Shown: piece by piece, positions 32,579 to 43,008 of the stretch
Layout: the number at the start of each line of letters is the position of its first letter
Position numbering within the stretch: position 1 is the stretch's first letter
Assembly (NCBI GenBank): GCA_036971475.1
Contig: JBAIZL010000002.1
Coordinates: 352,345,582-352,409,581, forward strand
Source of the DNA: Prosapia bicincta
Lineage: Eukaryota; Arthropoda; Insecta; Hemiptera; Cercopidae
Length of the DNA stretch: 64,000 bases
Direction: 5' to 3'
Notes under the pieces: model-generated
Databases searched by the model: none
What the model was told of the DNA's origin: nothing
What the model saw: only the letters and a program-made list of their open reading frames with translations
Position numbers and translations under genes: made by a program

Positions 32579-32651
32579 TGGCCTGAGCAGAAATCGAACC
32601 GGCGACACAAGGATTTTCAGTCATTTGCTCTACCAACTGATCTATCAGGCC
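32579..32651 (-). tRNA. tRNA-Phe (GAA), anticodon stem mismatched
   Basis: Reverse-strand cloverleaf: acceptor GGCCTGA pairs with TCAGGCC, the D-arm has GATCAGTTGGTAGAGC, and the anticodon loop CTGAAAA gives GAA. The anticodon stem AATGA faces TCCTT, leaving a T-C mismatch in the middle. The variable and T regions also look altered (TTGTGTCGCCGG). It is probably a decayed gene. Confidence 0.88.
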
Positions 32652-32732
32652 AACTGTATGCTTTCATTTTTAGATAAAAAAAGTTATTATGTCTATTAAA
32701 ACTTTTTAAAGTAATTTAGATAAAAATAAAGG

Positions 32733-33230
32733 ATGAACATTAACAACAGAATAGGACTTTATCCTGGCATATTTGATCCTATAAACGTTGGACATATTGA
32801 CATAATAAAAAGAGCATGTAAACTAGTTGATAAACTAATAAACGGCGTTGCAGAAAATATCAATAAGCATACTAATTTTGACGCAAAGCTACGCACAAGT
32901 ATGGCCAAAAATGAAATTAAAAGGTTAGGAATTGGTGCAGATGTTGCATCTTTCAATGGGTTGTTGATGAAGTTTGCCAAAGAGCAAAATGCTGCTCTTA
33001 TTATTAGAGGACTCAGAGCAGTATCGGATTTTGATTATCAGTTTCAAATGAGTTGGGTAAATTATAAACTTCTTCCGGATATTGAGACCATATTTCTTCC
33101 TGCCTCTGAAGACACTCAATTTATCTCATCAAGTTTTGTTAAAGAAATAGCGAGATTGGGGGAAAGTGTCAGCAAATTCGCACCAGAGGGAGTCCAGAAG
33201 GAATTGATTAACCTGAATGTGAATAGGTAA
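32733..33230 (+). CDS. coaD: Phosphopantetheine adenylyltransferase, intact
   Basis: Penultimate enzyme of coenzyme A synthesis, adding AMP to 4'-phosphopantetheine. 165 codons, the family's normal size, with no break. Start ATG 32733. The nucleotidyltransferase motif is IGLYPGIFDPINVGHIDIIK, where the T/HxGH-type His is the GH. ALIIRGLRAVSDFDYQFQMS binds substrate. The C-terminal ISSSFVKEIARLGESVSKFA is the second ATP motif. Thr before the GH motif reads Val (NVGH), a possible damaging change. The start is 81 bp downstream of the tRNA-Phe gene on the other strand. Confidence 0.92.
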   Translation: MNINNRIGLYPGIFDPINVGHIDIIKRACKLVDKLINGVAENINKHTNFDAKLRTSMAKNEIKRLGIGADVASFNGLLMKFAKEQNAALIIRGLRAVSDFDYQFQMSWVNYKLLPDIETIFLPASEDTQFISSSFVKEIARLGESVSKFAPEGVQKELINLNVNR

Positions 33231-33310
33231 TGAAGTGAAGAATAATGTTTCTTTTCTATTCCCAAACGTGTATATTCAATACATAAAATATTATGAACTA
33301 AAGGAGCAAC

Positions 33311-33562
33311 ATGACAGAAGTGAGGGATAATAGTGTAATAGTTTGTTGTCGTGGTGATGAGGACGATGATGGTTCTGGTCATCCATTAATATATTTGTAT
33401 AAATAAGGAGAGGGAACGTTTTGTCCTTACTGTAATAAGCCAATGAATGAAGAATTTATATCTGAAGAACTTAAATCTAAAGAATCTAAACCTAAAGAGT
33501 TTAAATCTGTTAAAGAGTGTATTGTATCAGCAGCTAATAAAAGGGAAAGAACCCATATTTAA
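33311..33562 (+). pseudogene. zf-CHCC domain protein with internal stop
   Basis: ATG 33311 follows a good Shine-Dalgarno (aaggagcaac). The reading MTEVRDNSVIVCCRGDEDDD leads to GSGHPLIYL, then TAA at 33404-33406, then FCPYCNKPMNEEF in the same frame. The C...GxxHP...CPYC arrangement is the zf-CHCC domain of small proteins related to the NDUFS6 subunit of complex I. A Lys/Glu/Ser-rich tail (KSKESKPKEFKS) extends beyond the domain to a stop at 33562. 83 codons including the stop. Broken by one substitution. Confidence 0.78.
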
Positions 33563-33585
33563 TAGCATTCCTTTTTTTTAATTAG

Positions 33586-34216
33586 CTAGCTTATATAGAT
33601 AGCTACAAGGGGAGCAGTGGAAATAAAACTGTCCATACGGTCAAGCACTCCTTCATGAACAGGTATCATACTTCCACTATCTTTAACATTATAAGCCCTT
33701 TTGATGAGTGATTCAGTGAAATCACCGAGTTGCGCTAGAATAGCGATTACAAGGCCAATTATTGGAGAATAAAAAATTGAAAATAGACCAAGAACATCGA
33801 CCCAAAAATCGTGCACACTATTCCAGCTAAAATCGCGCCGATAAGTCCTGACCAAGTTTTTCCAGGACTAATAATTGGACAAATTCTAGCTCAACCAAAA
33901 TTTTTACCAAATAGGTAGGCAGTGATATCGATACTCCAAATTGTTAAGATGAGCCATACTAATTCGTACTTTCCTTGTGGTAGATTATATATGTATATTA
34001 ATGAAGCATTTGGTAGCGCAATCAATAGTAATGTAAACACGTATAAGATTCTGTTCCCCCGATTTAAATTGTACCAATCAGAAGAAGATAAAACTGCTAT
34101 CAAAAAATTTAGTAGGTAAAACGATAAATAACTGAAGTTATATAAAAAACTGAAGAGAATATAAGCAATAGTACTATTGAAGACAGTACTCTAACTATAA
34201 AATTGTTATCTACCAT
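33586..34216 (-). pseudogene. cdsA: Phosphatidate cytidylyltransferase, broken
   Basis: Integral membrane enzyme making CDP-diacylglycerol for phospholipids. The start ATG 34216 (MVDNNFIVRVLSSIVLLLIF) overlaps the uppS stop. A frameshift near 34110 and another near 33895 split it. Membrane segments include GNRILYVFTLLLIALPNASL and WLILTIWSIDITAYLFGK. The CDS signature is present as SLIKRAYNVKDSGSMIPVHE then GVLDRMDS, where the usual GHGG reads VHEG. About 210 codons. Last gene of the rpsB-tsf-pyrH-frr-uppS-cdsA string. Confidence 0.92.
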
Positions 34217-34897
34217 ATGTTTTCTCTCTTTTTATGTAATCTTCTAATGTTTTGCTCAAATCTTGACAAGAAAAATCACGCCATAAAGTATCACAAAAAT
34301 ATAGTTCGGCGTAAGCTGCTTGCCATAATAAAAAGTTACTTAACCTTTTTTCACCGCCAGTGCGAATTAGTAAATCCAACATTGGCAAATCTTTAGTATA
34401 CAGACATTTTTCAAACTCATCTTCTGATATACAATAAATATTTTCTTTCATAATATTACTTATAGCATGTATGATTTTATGCTTTGCTCCATAGCTGACT
34501 GCCACAGTAAGTGATAAACCACGGTTTTATGTGTCATTTCTTCCGCTTTTTTTATTTGATCAAGTATTGTTTGGCGCAACAAACTTAAATTGCCAATGAA
34601 ACTCAACTTAATATTATAGTTACAAATGAAATTAACTTTATCTTCATCAATTAGAACAGAGTGAAATAAATCAAATAGATGGTCGGTTTCTTCCTTAGGC
34701 CTAAGCCAGTTCTCCTTAGAAAACGCATACAGAGTTAAATAGGGTATAGTTAGGGTTGTACAACACTTAGCAATATCATAAGCAACTTCACTACCCTTCC
34801 TGTAACCATCGATCTTTACCCTTCCTTTCTTACTTGCCCACCTACCATTACCATCCATTATGATTGCTAAATGTTTTGGCAGAGATTCGAGATTCAA
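34206..34897 (-). pseudogene. uppS: Isoprenyl transferase (UPP synthase), frameshifted
   Basis: Cis-prenyltransferase that makes undecaprenyl diphosphate, the lipid carrier for peptidoglycan. The start ATG 34897 gives MNLESLPKHLAIIMDGNGRW with the signature Asp of HLAIIMDGNGRWA. TLYAFSKENWLRPKEE and LDLLIRTGGEKRLSNFLLWQ are the other conserved blocks. The usual RTGGE-RLSN is intact, as is AYAELYFCDTLWRDF. One frameshift near 34490 separates the halves. 230 codons, normal. Its stop overlaps the cdsA start. A palindromic-element region separates it from frr. Confidence 0.93.
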
Positions 34898-34919
34898 TAT
34901 TTAGAGTTTACCTAAACCA

Positions 34920-35130
34920 CTCGATGTCATCCTAGTAGCTGACATACAACTGTACGAACATTGTGCTACTAGGAGGGTGTCATTCCAGTGCTTCGACACT
35001 GGAATCCAGAAACTTAATTGTAAGTAAGTAAGCTGAGCTGGTAAGAATTGAAGTAGCTATTTTATGTTAGAACAAACGTCTTTGATTGTATGAAAAGCTG
35101 GATCCCAGTGCCAAGCATTGGGATGACACC
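34920..35130. repeat. Palindromic elements between uppS and frr
   Basis: Contains the palindromes gtcattccagtgcttcgac with its complement and ggatcccagtgccaagcatt with its complement, plus the short motif gtacgaacat (34947). These sit inside a normally tight operon. Confidence 0.8.
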
Positions 35131-35136
35131 TTTGTG

Positions 35137-35718
35137 TCAGAGGAAGAAAAGGCTTCTTTCATATCGACTTCGTATATCCTTTTCTTTAGTAGATAATTCG
35201 CTATCAGTATTTTTTATACTATCATCAGTAATATTTTGTATCTCCTTTTTAGCACTATGAAAATCATCTTCTGAGATTTCTTTACTTTCCTGCATTTTCT
35301 CTATTTCTTCTATAATATCGCTACGTATATTTCTAATGGCAACCCGCGCATTTTCAGCAAACTGATGTAAAAACTTCACCAATCTTTCACGGGCTTCTTG
35401 CGTTAGATCTGGAACAGTTATACGGATAGTGTTACCCTCGACAACAGGATTTAAATTTAGATTAGCATTTAATATAGCATTTTTTACTTCACCTATAACA
35501 CTAGTGTCCCAAACTTTAATTGATAAGGTTTTATTGTCAGTAACTGAAACACTTGCAATTTGATTTAATTTTTGATGTCCGCAGTAGATACTCACAACTA
35601 TGCCATCGAGTAATGATGCGCTAGCTCTACCGGTACGTATACCTTTAATATCATTATGAAAAGACTGAATAGTCTTTAACATCCTTTCTTTCGTTTTAGC
35701 TTTTACTTCATTTAACAT
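35137..35718 (-). CDS. frr: Ribosome recycling factor, nearly intact
   Basis: RRF splits post-termination ribosomes with EF-G. The frame is open for 193 codons from ATG 35718 (MLNEVKAKTKERMLKTIQSF). RTGRASASLLDGIVV and VPDLTQEARERLVKFLHQFA are conserved blocks, and NIRSDIIEEIEKMQESKEIS lies in the helical stem. The usual length is about 185. Here the C-terminus runs on as RSRYERSLFFL into palindromic-repeat sequence, so the native stop has probably been lost. Its ATG overlaps the pyrH stop (ATGTTAA). No other break is visible. Confidence 0.92.
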   Translation of the reverse strand: MLNEVKAKTKERMLKTIQSFHNDIKGIRTGRASASLLDGIVVSIYCGHQKLNQIASVSVTDNKTLSIKVWDTSVIGEVKNAILNANLNLNPVVEGNTIRITVPDLTQEARERLVKFLHQFAENARVAIRNIRSDIIEEIEKMQESKEISEDDFHSAKKEIQNITDDSIKNTDSELSTKEKDIRSRYERSLFFL

Positions 35719-36466
35719 AAGTTACCACAATCTGAAACTATAGTATAAGTACCAAGACCCTTAACAATATTTACTATTTTTTCCCCTTTCAAAGAAAAAA
35801 CTATGATTGGAATAGAATTCTCACGTGCAAGAGAGACGGCTGATGCATCCATAACTTTAAAGTCACGAGTCAACAAATCCATATAAGAAAGCCTATCATA
35901 CATTATGGCATCTTCATTTTTTCCGGATCAGCAGAGTACACACCATTTACTTGTGTACCCCTCAGAATAACATCGAAATTCATTTCAACAGCACGTAGAG
36001 CTGCAGCCGTATCTGTAGTAAAAATTGGATTACCCGAGCCCGCTGCAAAGATTACTACTCTACCTTTCTCTAAATGACGAATAGCCTTCCTTCTTATATA
36101 AGGCTCACATACAGCAGCCATAGGTATTGTAGACAATACCCTGGAATCCACTGAATTTTTCTCTAAAACGTTTTGCAAAATTAAAGCATTTATTATAGTT
36201 GCAAGTATTCCAATATAATCACTGCTGGCTCTTTCGAAACCACTTAAAGATGCAGATGCGCCGCGAAAGATATTACCACCACCAACGACAATGCATACCT
36301 GAACCCCAAGCTTGTAAACATCAGCTATGCCTTTGCACAATTGATCTATATTGTGCACTTTCATATCGTGACCACAAGGTCGTGGCCCCATCAAGGCTTC
36401 ACCAGAGATTTTAAATAATACCCTAGAGTATTTTATTTTACTTTTTTTATCTGTGGCAGCACTCAT
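35712..36466 (-). pseudogene. pyrH: UMP kinase, frameshifted
   Basis: Phosphorylates UMP to UDP. The start ATG 36466 ([20 protein letters not shown]) leads to SGEALMG and [15 protein letters not shown], the amino-acid-kinase phosphate-binding motifs. [20 protein letters not shown] and [10 protein letters not shown] are intact. One inserted base in an A-run near 35920 ends the frame at 35903. The remainder (MYDRLSYMDLLTRDFKVMDA to SDCGN) is readable in the next frame. 250 codons, normal. Lies between tsf and frr with tight spacing. Confidence 0.94.
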
Positions 36467-36476
36467 TTCTAACTAC

Positions 36477-37346
36477 TTAATTTTCACTACACAAAGTAAG
36501 TAACTTATAATCAGATAATTTAACAGAAGAATTTACACTCGACTCGCTTGATTTTATAAGGTCAGATATTTTCATTTTATCATCCTTTATAAATTTTTGC
36601 TCCAGTAAAACAATTTCTTCATAATACTTAGCCATTCAGCCGTCTACTATTTTCGTTGCTACTTCTTCAGGTTTATTTAAACTTTTTACTTGCTCTTCAA
36701 TTATAGAACGCTCATTGTTCAACTTTGTGTGATCTAAATCATCTATAGAGATAGCTTCAGGCTTCATAGCAACTATGTGCATTGCTATTTGCCTTCCAAC
36801 CTCTTGCAACTTTGACTTATCACCGGATGATTGCAATGCAACTAGAGCCCCAGTTTTACCTAAGTTACGCACATCACCATGTACATAGCCAGCAATAGCT
36901 CCGTCCTTAGTTTCTAGGTAACAAAGCTCGCTCAGCTCTAACTTTTCGTCAAGAACGTATGTACCATTCATAATGGCTTCCTGCACTGTGCCAATGCCTT
37001 CATACTTGGCATTTTTTAACTCATCAACACTAGTACAGCGTTCTTGATGGGCGATTGACACTAAATTTGAGATTAATTCTATGAATTTCTCATTTTTTGC
37101 AACAAAATCAGTTTCACAATTGAGTTAAATCAATACACCACGATTTTCAGCTAAATGCATAGCAACTAGGCCTTCTGAGGTTACTCTGTCGCACTTTTTA
37201 CTAGCTTTAGCAAGTCCTACTACACGTAACTTATCAATAGCTTTATTGATTTTGCCATCACACTCTTCCAGCGCTTTCTTACAATCCATTAAGCCAAGCC
37301 CTGTTCTACCACGTAGTTCTCTTATATTATCTAGATTCATCTTCAT
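36477..37346 (-). pseudogene. tsf: Elongation factor Ts with two nonsense codons
   Basis: Nucleotide-exchange factor for EF-Tu. The start is ATG 37346 or 37340 ([20 protein letters not shown]); the EF-Ts signature LRxxTGxGxxDCKKAL is intact. TAA at 37125-37127 (after RGVLI) is followed in frame by LNCETDFVAKNEKFIELISN. TGA at 36636-36638 follows KIVDG, then MAKYYEEIVLLEQKFI in frame to the stop at 36477-36479. The whole frame is otherwise unbroken: about 288 codons, right length. Overlaps the rpsB end by a few bases. Confidence 0.95.
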
Positions 37347-38176
37347 TTGTTACTACCTTCTTATTTTCTTCTTTATAAATCTTATTATACCCCTTTTTGA
37401 TCTGCACAATGTCATCTCCTTTCTCGTGGATAAATTCGTCACCCTTTATATCACCAACCTTGATGCCAGATCTTGCTAAACTAGACTCTATTCCAGCCAA
37501 TATACAGTCAGCAGCTAATCTACAATAGAGCTCTATTGATTTTCTTGAATCATCATTCCCAGGTACAGGATAGTAATATCATCTGGATCAGTGTTGGTAT
37601 CAAGTATTGCAACCATTGGAATCCCCAATTTCTTAGCCTCTTTAACTGCAATGTGCTCTTTATTAGTGTCAATGATGAATAAAATATCTGGAATTGCTCC
37701 CATTTCTCTAATACCACCGAGCGCCTTATCAAGCTTTTGCTTCTTCTTATCAATATTCCCCAACTCTTTTTTTGTCACAATGCTATTTTCATCGCTTAGT
37801 ACCTTCTCATGTTGAATTAGCGTTTTTATCGAAGAAGAAACAGTTCCCCAGTTAGTGAGCATACCACCTAGCCAACGATTATTTACGTAATATTGACCGC
37901 AACGAACTGCTTCACTTGCAATAATATCCAGAGCTTGAAACTTTGTACCAACAAACAGAATACGACCACCCTGAGATGCAACAATATATAAAGCCTTCAC
38001 TGCTGCCTGTAGCAACGGTAATGTTTTCCGCAAGTCAATTATGTGTATACGATTTTCTTGATGCACCCCCCATATATGTATGGAGCCATATTTGCATTCC
38101 ATCGGCTATTTTTATGACCATAATGTACGCCAGATCCAGCTAAATCACGTATAGTGACTTCGGGTAAGTTTACCAT
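37327..38176 (-). pseudogene. rpsB: 30S ribosomal protein S2, frameshifted
   Basis: Structural protein of the small ribosomal subunit. Start ATG 38176 ([20 protein letters not shown]) with a strong Shine-Dalgarno ggaggaatgaat. [20 protein letters not shown] matches S2. A base gained in a G-run near 38060 shifts the frame before [29 protein letters not shown] and [17 protein letters not shown] follow. A second frameshift near 37575 leads to the C-terminal [20 protein letters not shown], with the native end TNEDESR at 37327. About 282 codons. First gene of the operon. Confidence 0.95.
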
Positions 38177-38356
38177 ATTCATTCCTCCAAATAGTTTATC
38201 CTCCATGGCACAACCCAAAATAGGACTACTTGTATAAGCCATGTGTGAAATTAAATCATTTACATAGTAGTATGAAAGACAACAAAGTGCAAACAAAAAT
38301 ATTTACAAAAGGAAGCATGTTTATTAGCTTTAAAATTAAAGGCACAAAAAGGAAAT

Positions 38357-38431
38357 GGGGGTTGTAGCTCAGTTGGTTAGAGCGCATGCCTGTCACGCAT
38401 GAGGTCGTGAGTTCAAGTGTCATCACTCCCA
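38357..38431 (+). tRNA. tRNA-Asp (GTC), acceptor stem degraded
   Basis: The D-arm GTAGCTCAGTTGGTTAGAGC and anticodon arm GCATGCCTGTCACGCATG (anticodon GTC) are well paired. The acceptor 3' side CACTCCC would pair with GGGAGTG, but the 5' side reads GGGGGTT, leaving a wobble and a mismatch. The T-stem GTGAG faces GTCAT, with one mismatch. It is probably a decayed copy. Confidence 0.87.
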
Positions 38432-38499
38432 CACTTAGCATATTTGGAAGCTGCTGAACTGGCAAATGAAGGCAGAATTGCAAAAATAAATTTCGTTTG

Positions 38500-38793
38500 G
38501 TAAATTTCTTAATATTTGTAGCTAGTTGCAATGTATGAACGAACATTTGTTATTGTAACAAATTCCAGCACGTGACGCTTTATGATGGTGTCATCCAAAG
38601 TAGCCTAGACACTGGGATCCAGAAATTTTGGAAAATGTAAAATTTTGTGTTGAGAAATGCAATGTCTTTGATGATTATGGAAAGGCTGGATGCCAGTGTC
38701 ACGCACTGGCATGAAACGAAAAAGGCACTGGGATGACAACAGAGGGGCTACTGGTATGACAAGAGTTTATGCGCTGGGATGACAGGAGAGGGG
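38500..38793 (+). repeat. R1 tail and palindromic cluster before IS110 copy 2
   Basis: The R1 3' end (gtaaatttcttaatatttgt, gaacgaacatttgttattg) then palindromic units (gatgccagtgtcacgcactg). It ends ctgggatgacaggagagggg at the IS junction. Confidence 0.82.
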
Positions 38794-38795
38794 CT

Positions 38796-39018
38796 TGTAT
38801 CTTGTCAAAAGCATCTAATGTTTTAAGCTTAAGCATTAGATGGAGAAGGGAAGCACTCTGTCGTAGGGCTTAGATATAAAATCTGTCAAGTAGATAAGAG
38901 CTCCCTTCTTAAAAGTAGAGGCTGGACGGTATCATAGAAAGACCTAAATGGCTCTACTTCTAAGTATCCACAAGGTTAGCTTTACTTTCGTTTTGAATGG
39001 TAACGTATAGGGTTATAT
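38796..39018 (+). ncRNA. Candidate bridge RNA leader of IS110 copy 2
   Basis: Homologous to the copy 1 leader. It holds ggagaaggga (38842-38851), similar to the target left side gagagggg; caagtagat (38887-38895), complementary to target right side ctacttg; and gacggtatc (38925-38933), the donor right end (cggtatct at 40251-40258, where one upstream base has changed). All three motifs keep the same order and spacing as in copy 1. Confidence 0.5.
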
Positions 39019-40037
<1,019 letters not shown>

Positions 40038-40312
40038 GATGCTACCATCTAATGTAAAATAGCATTTTATAGAAATTCATTTAATGTAGTTGGTTAGTGT
40101 ATATGTTAATTGGCTTTACGCATGTAAGTTAGCAGAAATATACTTATCAGCATATACACTAACTATACCGCTACACAATTGGAAGTATTTTTTGATTTCG
40201 CAATACAGCTTAAGATTTAATTTTTATAATTTTCTTGTTGACTGGTGAGTCGGTATCTACTTGGATGACAAATAGGGGAGCGCTGAGATGCTTATGAACA
40301 ATTACAAAAGAG

Positions 40313-41284
40313 CTATGTGTAGCTAACATTCTGCACATCCATAGAAAACAAACCTTTTTTTCGTCTTGAACTCTATTAATAGTAAGACTATTGAGGGGCA
40401 AAGGGTTATTTGTATATCCATGGCCTATTCCATGAACTGTAAACACAGGGAAGTTGACACTCTTTGCAAATCTCTCTTTTACAACTTCAACCAGATCATC
40501 GTTGCCAGACTTAGTGCAATTACCAAAAATTACCGCTTGCACTTTATCAAAAACGTGAGCTTGTTTTAGGTGATCTAAAATGCGCTCCATTGCATATGGA
40601 TAGACCCTTATGTCTTCTAAAAACAAAATTTTGCCTTTTGCATTTACTTGCCAAGTAGTCCCTATACTATTTTCAACCAAAGTCGTATTACCACCAACGA
40701 TTTTAGATTCTAATCTGCCATGTTTTAGTTTAATGCCATTGTTGATTATTTCTAAGTTGTCAAATCTAATAGAATCCCGTTTGCTTGGAATTAACTCTGT
40801 CAATTTTTAGACTAAACCTTCAGAAACGGAGTTATTTACTATCATTTCCAACATGGTACCATGAAGAGTACCGATCATATTTAGCTTGTAGATAAATATG
40901 TAAGGCGGTTATATCGCTATAGCCTATAAGGATTTTTTTTATTTTGAGCAAATCTTTCTTTTTTATCATTAGGCAATTTCTCTAAGTAAGGAATTAACCA
41001 AGAAGCTCCGGTTCCTCCTCCAATGCACCAAATTACTTTGTTATCGTCGGTTAGGGCATTAATCAGATCATTTGCTCTAAATTCATCGGAGTTAGAGTAG
41101 AATGGATTATCGCTGCTATATATTTTCTTAGAAATTCGGGGATAAAAACCCATGGCTTCTACATAGTAGGCAGATCTGACTCTTTTCCTTTGGAAGAAGG
41201 AGCTTTAGTATCGACTTGATGGGATGCATGGATACCTGTGTTAACACACAGAATAAAAATAAAATATAAAAGGCGGACAATCAT
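40313..41284 (-). pseudogene. LD-carboxypeptidase / MccF-like (S66), broken
   Basis: Serine peptidase family S66: LD-carboxypeptidases trim murein tetrapeptides, and MccF relatives cleave microcin C-type amides. ATG 41284 begins MIVRLLYFIFILCVNTGIHA, a signal peptide, so it was exported. A deletion near 41165 removes the first part of the domain. KVIWCIGGGTGASWLIPYL holds the nucleophile Ser. A frameshifted stretch (40805-40916) contains LIGYSDITALHIYLQ. KILFLEDIRVYPYAMERILD carries the catalytic Glu and VHGIGHGYTNNPLP the His. The expected end is 40313. It starts within the lipB stop (TAATG), so both formed an operon. Confidence 0.85.
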
Positions 41285-41901
41285 TAAAATATCTTATAGA
41301 ACTCTTTTTTTAGTATATCGTCCAGTTCAGAAAGTGAAACTTCAACTCCTAGTGTTTTCATTGATTTAACACCATAATCTTTCAGCACACAAGGAATAAT
41401 ACTCTTGTAGTGAGAAAGATCTGGAGAGACGTTGAGCGCTACGCCATGATAAGTTACCCATTTTCTTAAGCGAATACCGAAAGCTGCTATTTTTTCTTCT
41501 ACTCCGTTATTGTTTACCCAAATACCTATTCTATCTTCTTTGAATTCTCCGAGTATGTTAAAATGCCTTAGAACGTTTATTATCCAGTCACTGAGGTCTT
41601 TAATAAATAGTTTTATATCACATTTATTTCTTTTTTTAAGGTTCAGCATTAAATATATAATACGCTGTCCCGGCCCATGATATGTGTATTTACCACCCCT
41701 TCAGGTTTTATATACAGGGAATAATTTTTCAACGACTTCATAATCTGTTGCACTGATCCCTGCTGTATACAGTGGAGGGTGCTGGAGTAGCCATACTAGC
41801 TCATCAGATAAATTGTTGTAGATTTTTTGAATTTTTGCTTCCATGAATTTTATAGCATAGTTATAATCAATAAACTGATTAGATATTAGCCATTCTGTCA
41901 T
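41284..41901 (-). pseudogene. lipB: Lipoyl(octanoyl) transferase, one nonsense codon
   Basis: Moves octanoyl from acyl carrier protein to lipoyl domains. The start ATG 41901 gives MTEWLISNQFIDYNYAIKFM. LVWLLQHPPLYTAGISA follows. A TGA at 41701-41703 replaces the Gly before RGGKYTYHGPGQRIIYLMLN, and the frame continues unchanged. KIAAFGIRLRKWVTYHGVAL contains the Lys-bearing motif. SIIPCVLKDYGV contains the catalytic Cys. 205 codons, normal. Only one visible lesion. Confidence 0.93.
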
Positions 41902-42020
41902 GTTCTGTTTCTTTAAGTCTATCGGTATTATTCCAGCGTTGAATGCATCATTCCTTATTCCTGTTGTATGCTCCTTAGCAAATATAGTACATATTTGTCA
42001 ACATAGGGTAACTTTTTTTA

Positions 42021-42049
42021 TTGAAAAATTCGGAAAAATGTTGTATAAT
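42021..42049 (+). promoter_or_regulatory. Sigma70-type promoter of the RelBE-like pair
   Basis: -35 TTGAAA at 42021-42026, 17-bp spacer, -10 TATAAT at 42044-42049, with the antitoxin ATG 25 bp further on at 42075. A near-consensus bacterial promoter. Confidence 0.75.
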
Positions 42050-42074
42050 TATTAGTAAATTTTAGGTAAAATAT

Positions 42075-42306
42075 ATGGCAAACTCAAAATTTAGCATGAC
42101 AACAATGAAATTTCAGAGGGTCTTGCTGGACTGGCTAAAATATAAAAAATAAGACCATTAAAGAACTAGCAGAGAAGCTAATGCAAGAAGCAATTGAAAA
42201 TGAGGAAGATAAAATACTAATTGAACGTGCTGCTAAACGTAATGTTTCAGGTGTAAAGAAAATTAGAAGTGAGGATGTGGACTGGAATACAATATTGTCT
42301 TCATAG
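42075..42306 (+). pseudogene. RelB-like antitoxin, frameshifted
   Basis: First gene of a two-gene toxin-antitoxin unit behind a consensus promoter. ATG 42075. The early frame runs into a stop at about 42148 (after WLKYKK) because of small indels at about 42107 and 42145. The rest is open in another frame: a helical region KTIKELAEKLMQEA and a charged C-terminal tail, ending TAG 42304-42306. The size of about 76 codons and the position suggest the RelB/StbD or Phd-like class. The C-terminal part would wrap the toxin. It is broken and overlaps the toxin gene by about 25 bp. Confidence 0.72.
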
Positions 42307-42545
42307 AAAGCGTTATTGAGAAAGACCTTCCAGCTCTTCCGAAAACAATAAGATTAAGGGTCATAAATGCGATAAATAAACGCCTTACAGCTGATCCCAT
42401 TAACCTTGGTGAGCCATTATATTACAGATTTAAAGGACAAAGAAGATTAAGCGTAGGTGATTATCGTGTTATCTATTCCGTAAATATTATAAAACATGAA
42501 GTGGTTATCACAGAGATAGGACACAGAAAAGACATTTACGAGTAA
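42282..42545 (+). pseudogene. RelE-family toxin, start codon changed
   Basis: The frame is open for 87 residues to TAA 42543-42545 and overlaps the antitoxin end. RelE/ParE-type features are the LPKTIRLRVINAINKRL helices, then FKGQRRLSVGDYRVIY, the strand pair typical of the family, and a C-terminal GHRKDIYE. RelE enzymes cut mRNA on the ribosome. The expected start position reads CTG (42282) instead of ATG, and no other ATG lies upstream in frame, so translation is unlikely. The body shows no internal stop. Confidence 0.78.
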
Positions 42546-42638
42546 TATAAATCACCTTTCTGTACTTAACTACGGCGTAGAGATTGCTTTATGTATGACA
42601 CCAATTCTACCATAATTTCAATTTTTTAGGAGGCAAAT

Positions 42639-42956
42639 ATGAATCTCAATATTTTTCAAAGAAGAAAAATACATAAATATTCTGTTCTGCAGCTCACAGT
42701 GGAGCCGAGTTGGAGTGAGCGTAATTATGCGAGTTTTTCTGAGGAAGGTTACATCAAAAATGTTATCGCCTTTCGAGCGATCAATATGATTGCAAATGCC
42801 GCATCTTCAGTACCCTTTGTTCTTTATCGACTTACTAGTCAGACAGATGAAAGTCCACCCATTGCTAGAAATTACTTTATTCTTCTAAGCTTTATGACGC
42901 TCAACGAAAAACGAGAAGCATTTGGCTTGCCACCATTGCCGGGTGGTAAAATTTGA
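42639..42956 (+). pseudogene. WO-phage portal protein remnant with internal deletion
   Basis: ATG 42639 follows aggaggcaaat. The first 66 residues (MNLNIFQRRKIHKYSVLQLT, then NVIAFRAINMIANAASSVPF) match the N-terminus of HK97-type portal proteins of phage WO. The last part, MTLNEKREAFGLPPLPGGKI, is the portal C-terminus. The roughly 300 codons between them are absent, with the join near 42865, in frame. Portal proteins form the DNA entry ring of the capsid. No other phage gene is nearby, so this is an isolated prophage scar. Confidence 0.82.
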
Positions 42957-43008
42957 CATTATTTCTTTAGCATGTTAAAATAGATTTTTTTAAATTGTGA
43001 GGCAAATC

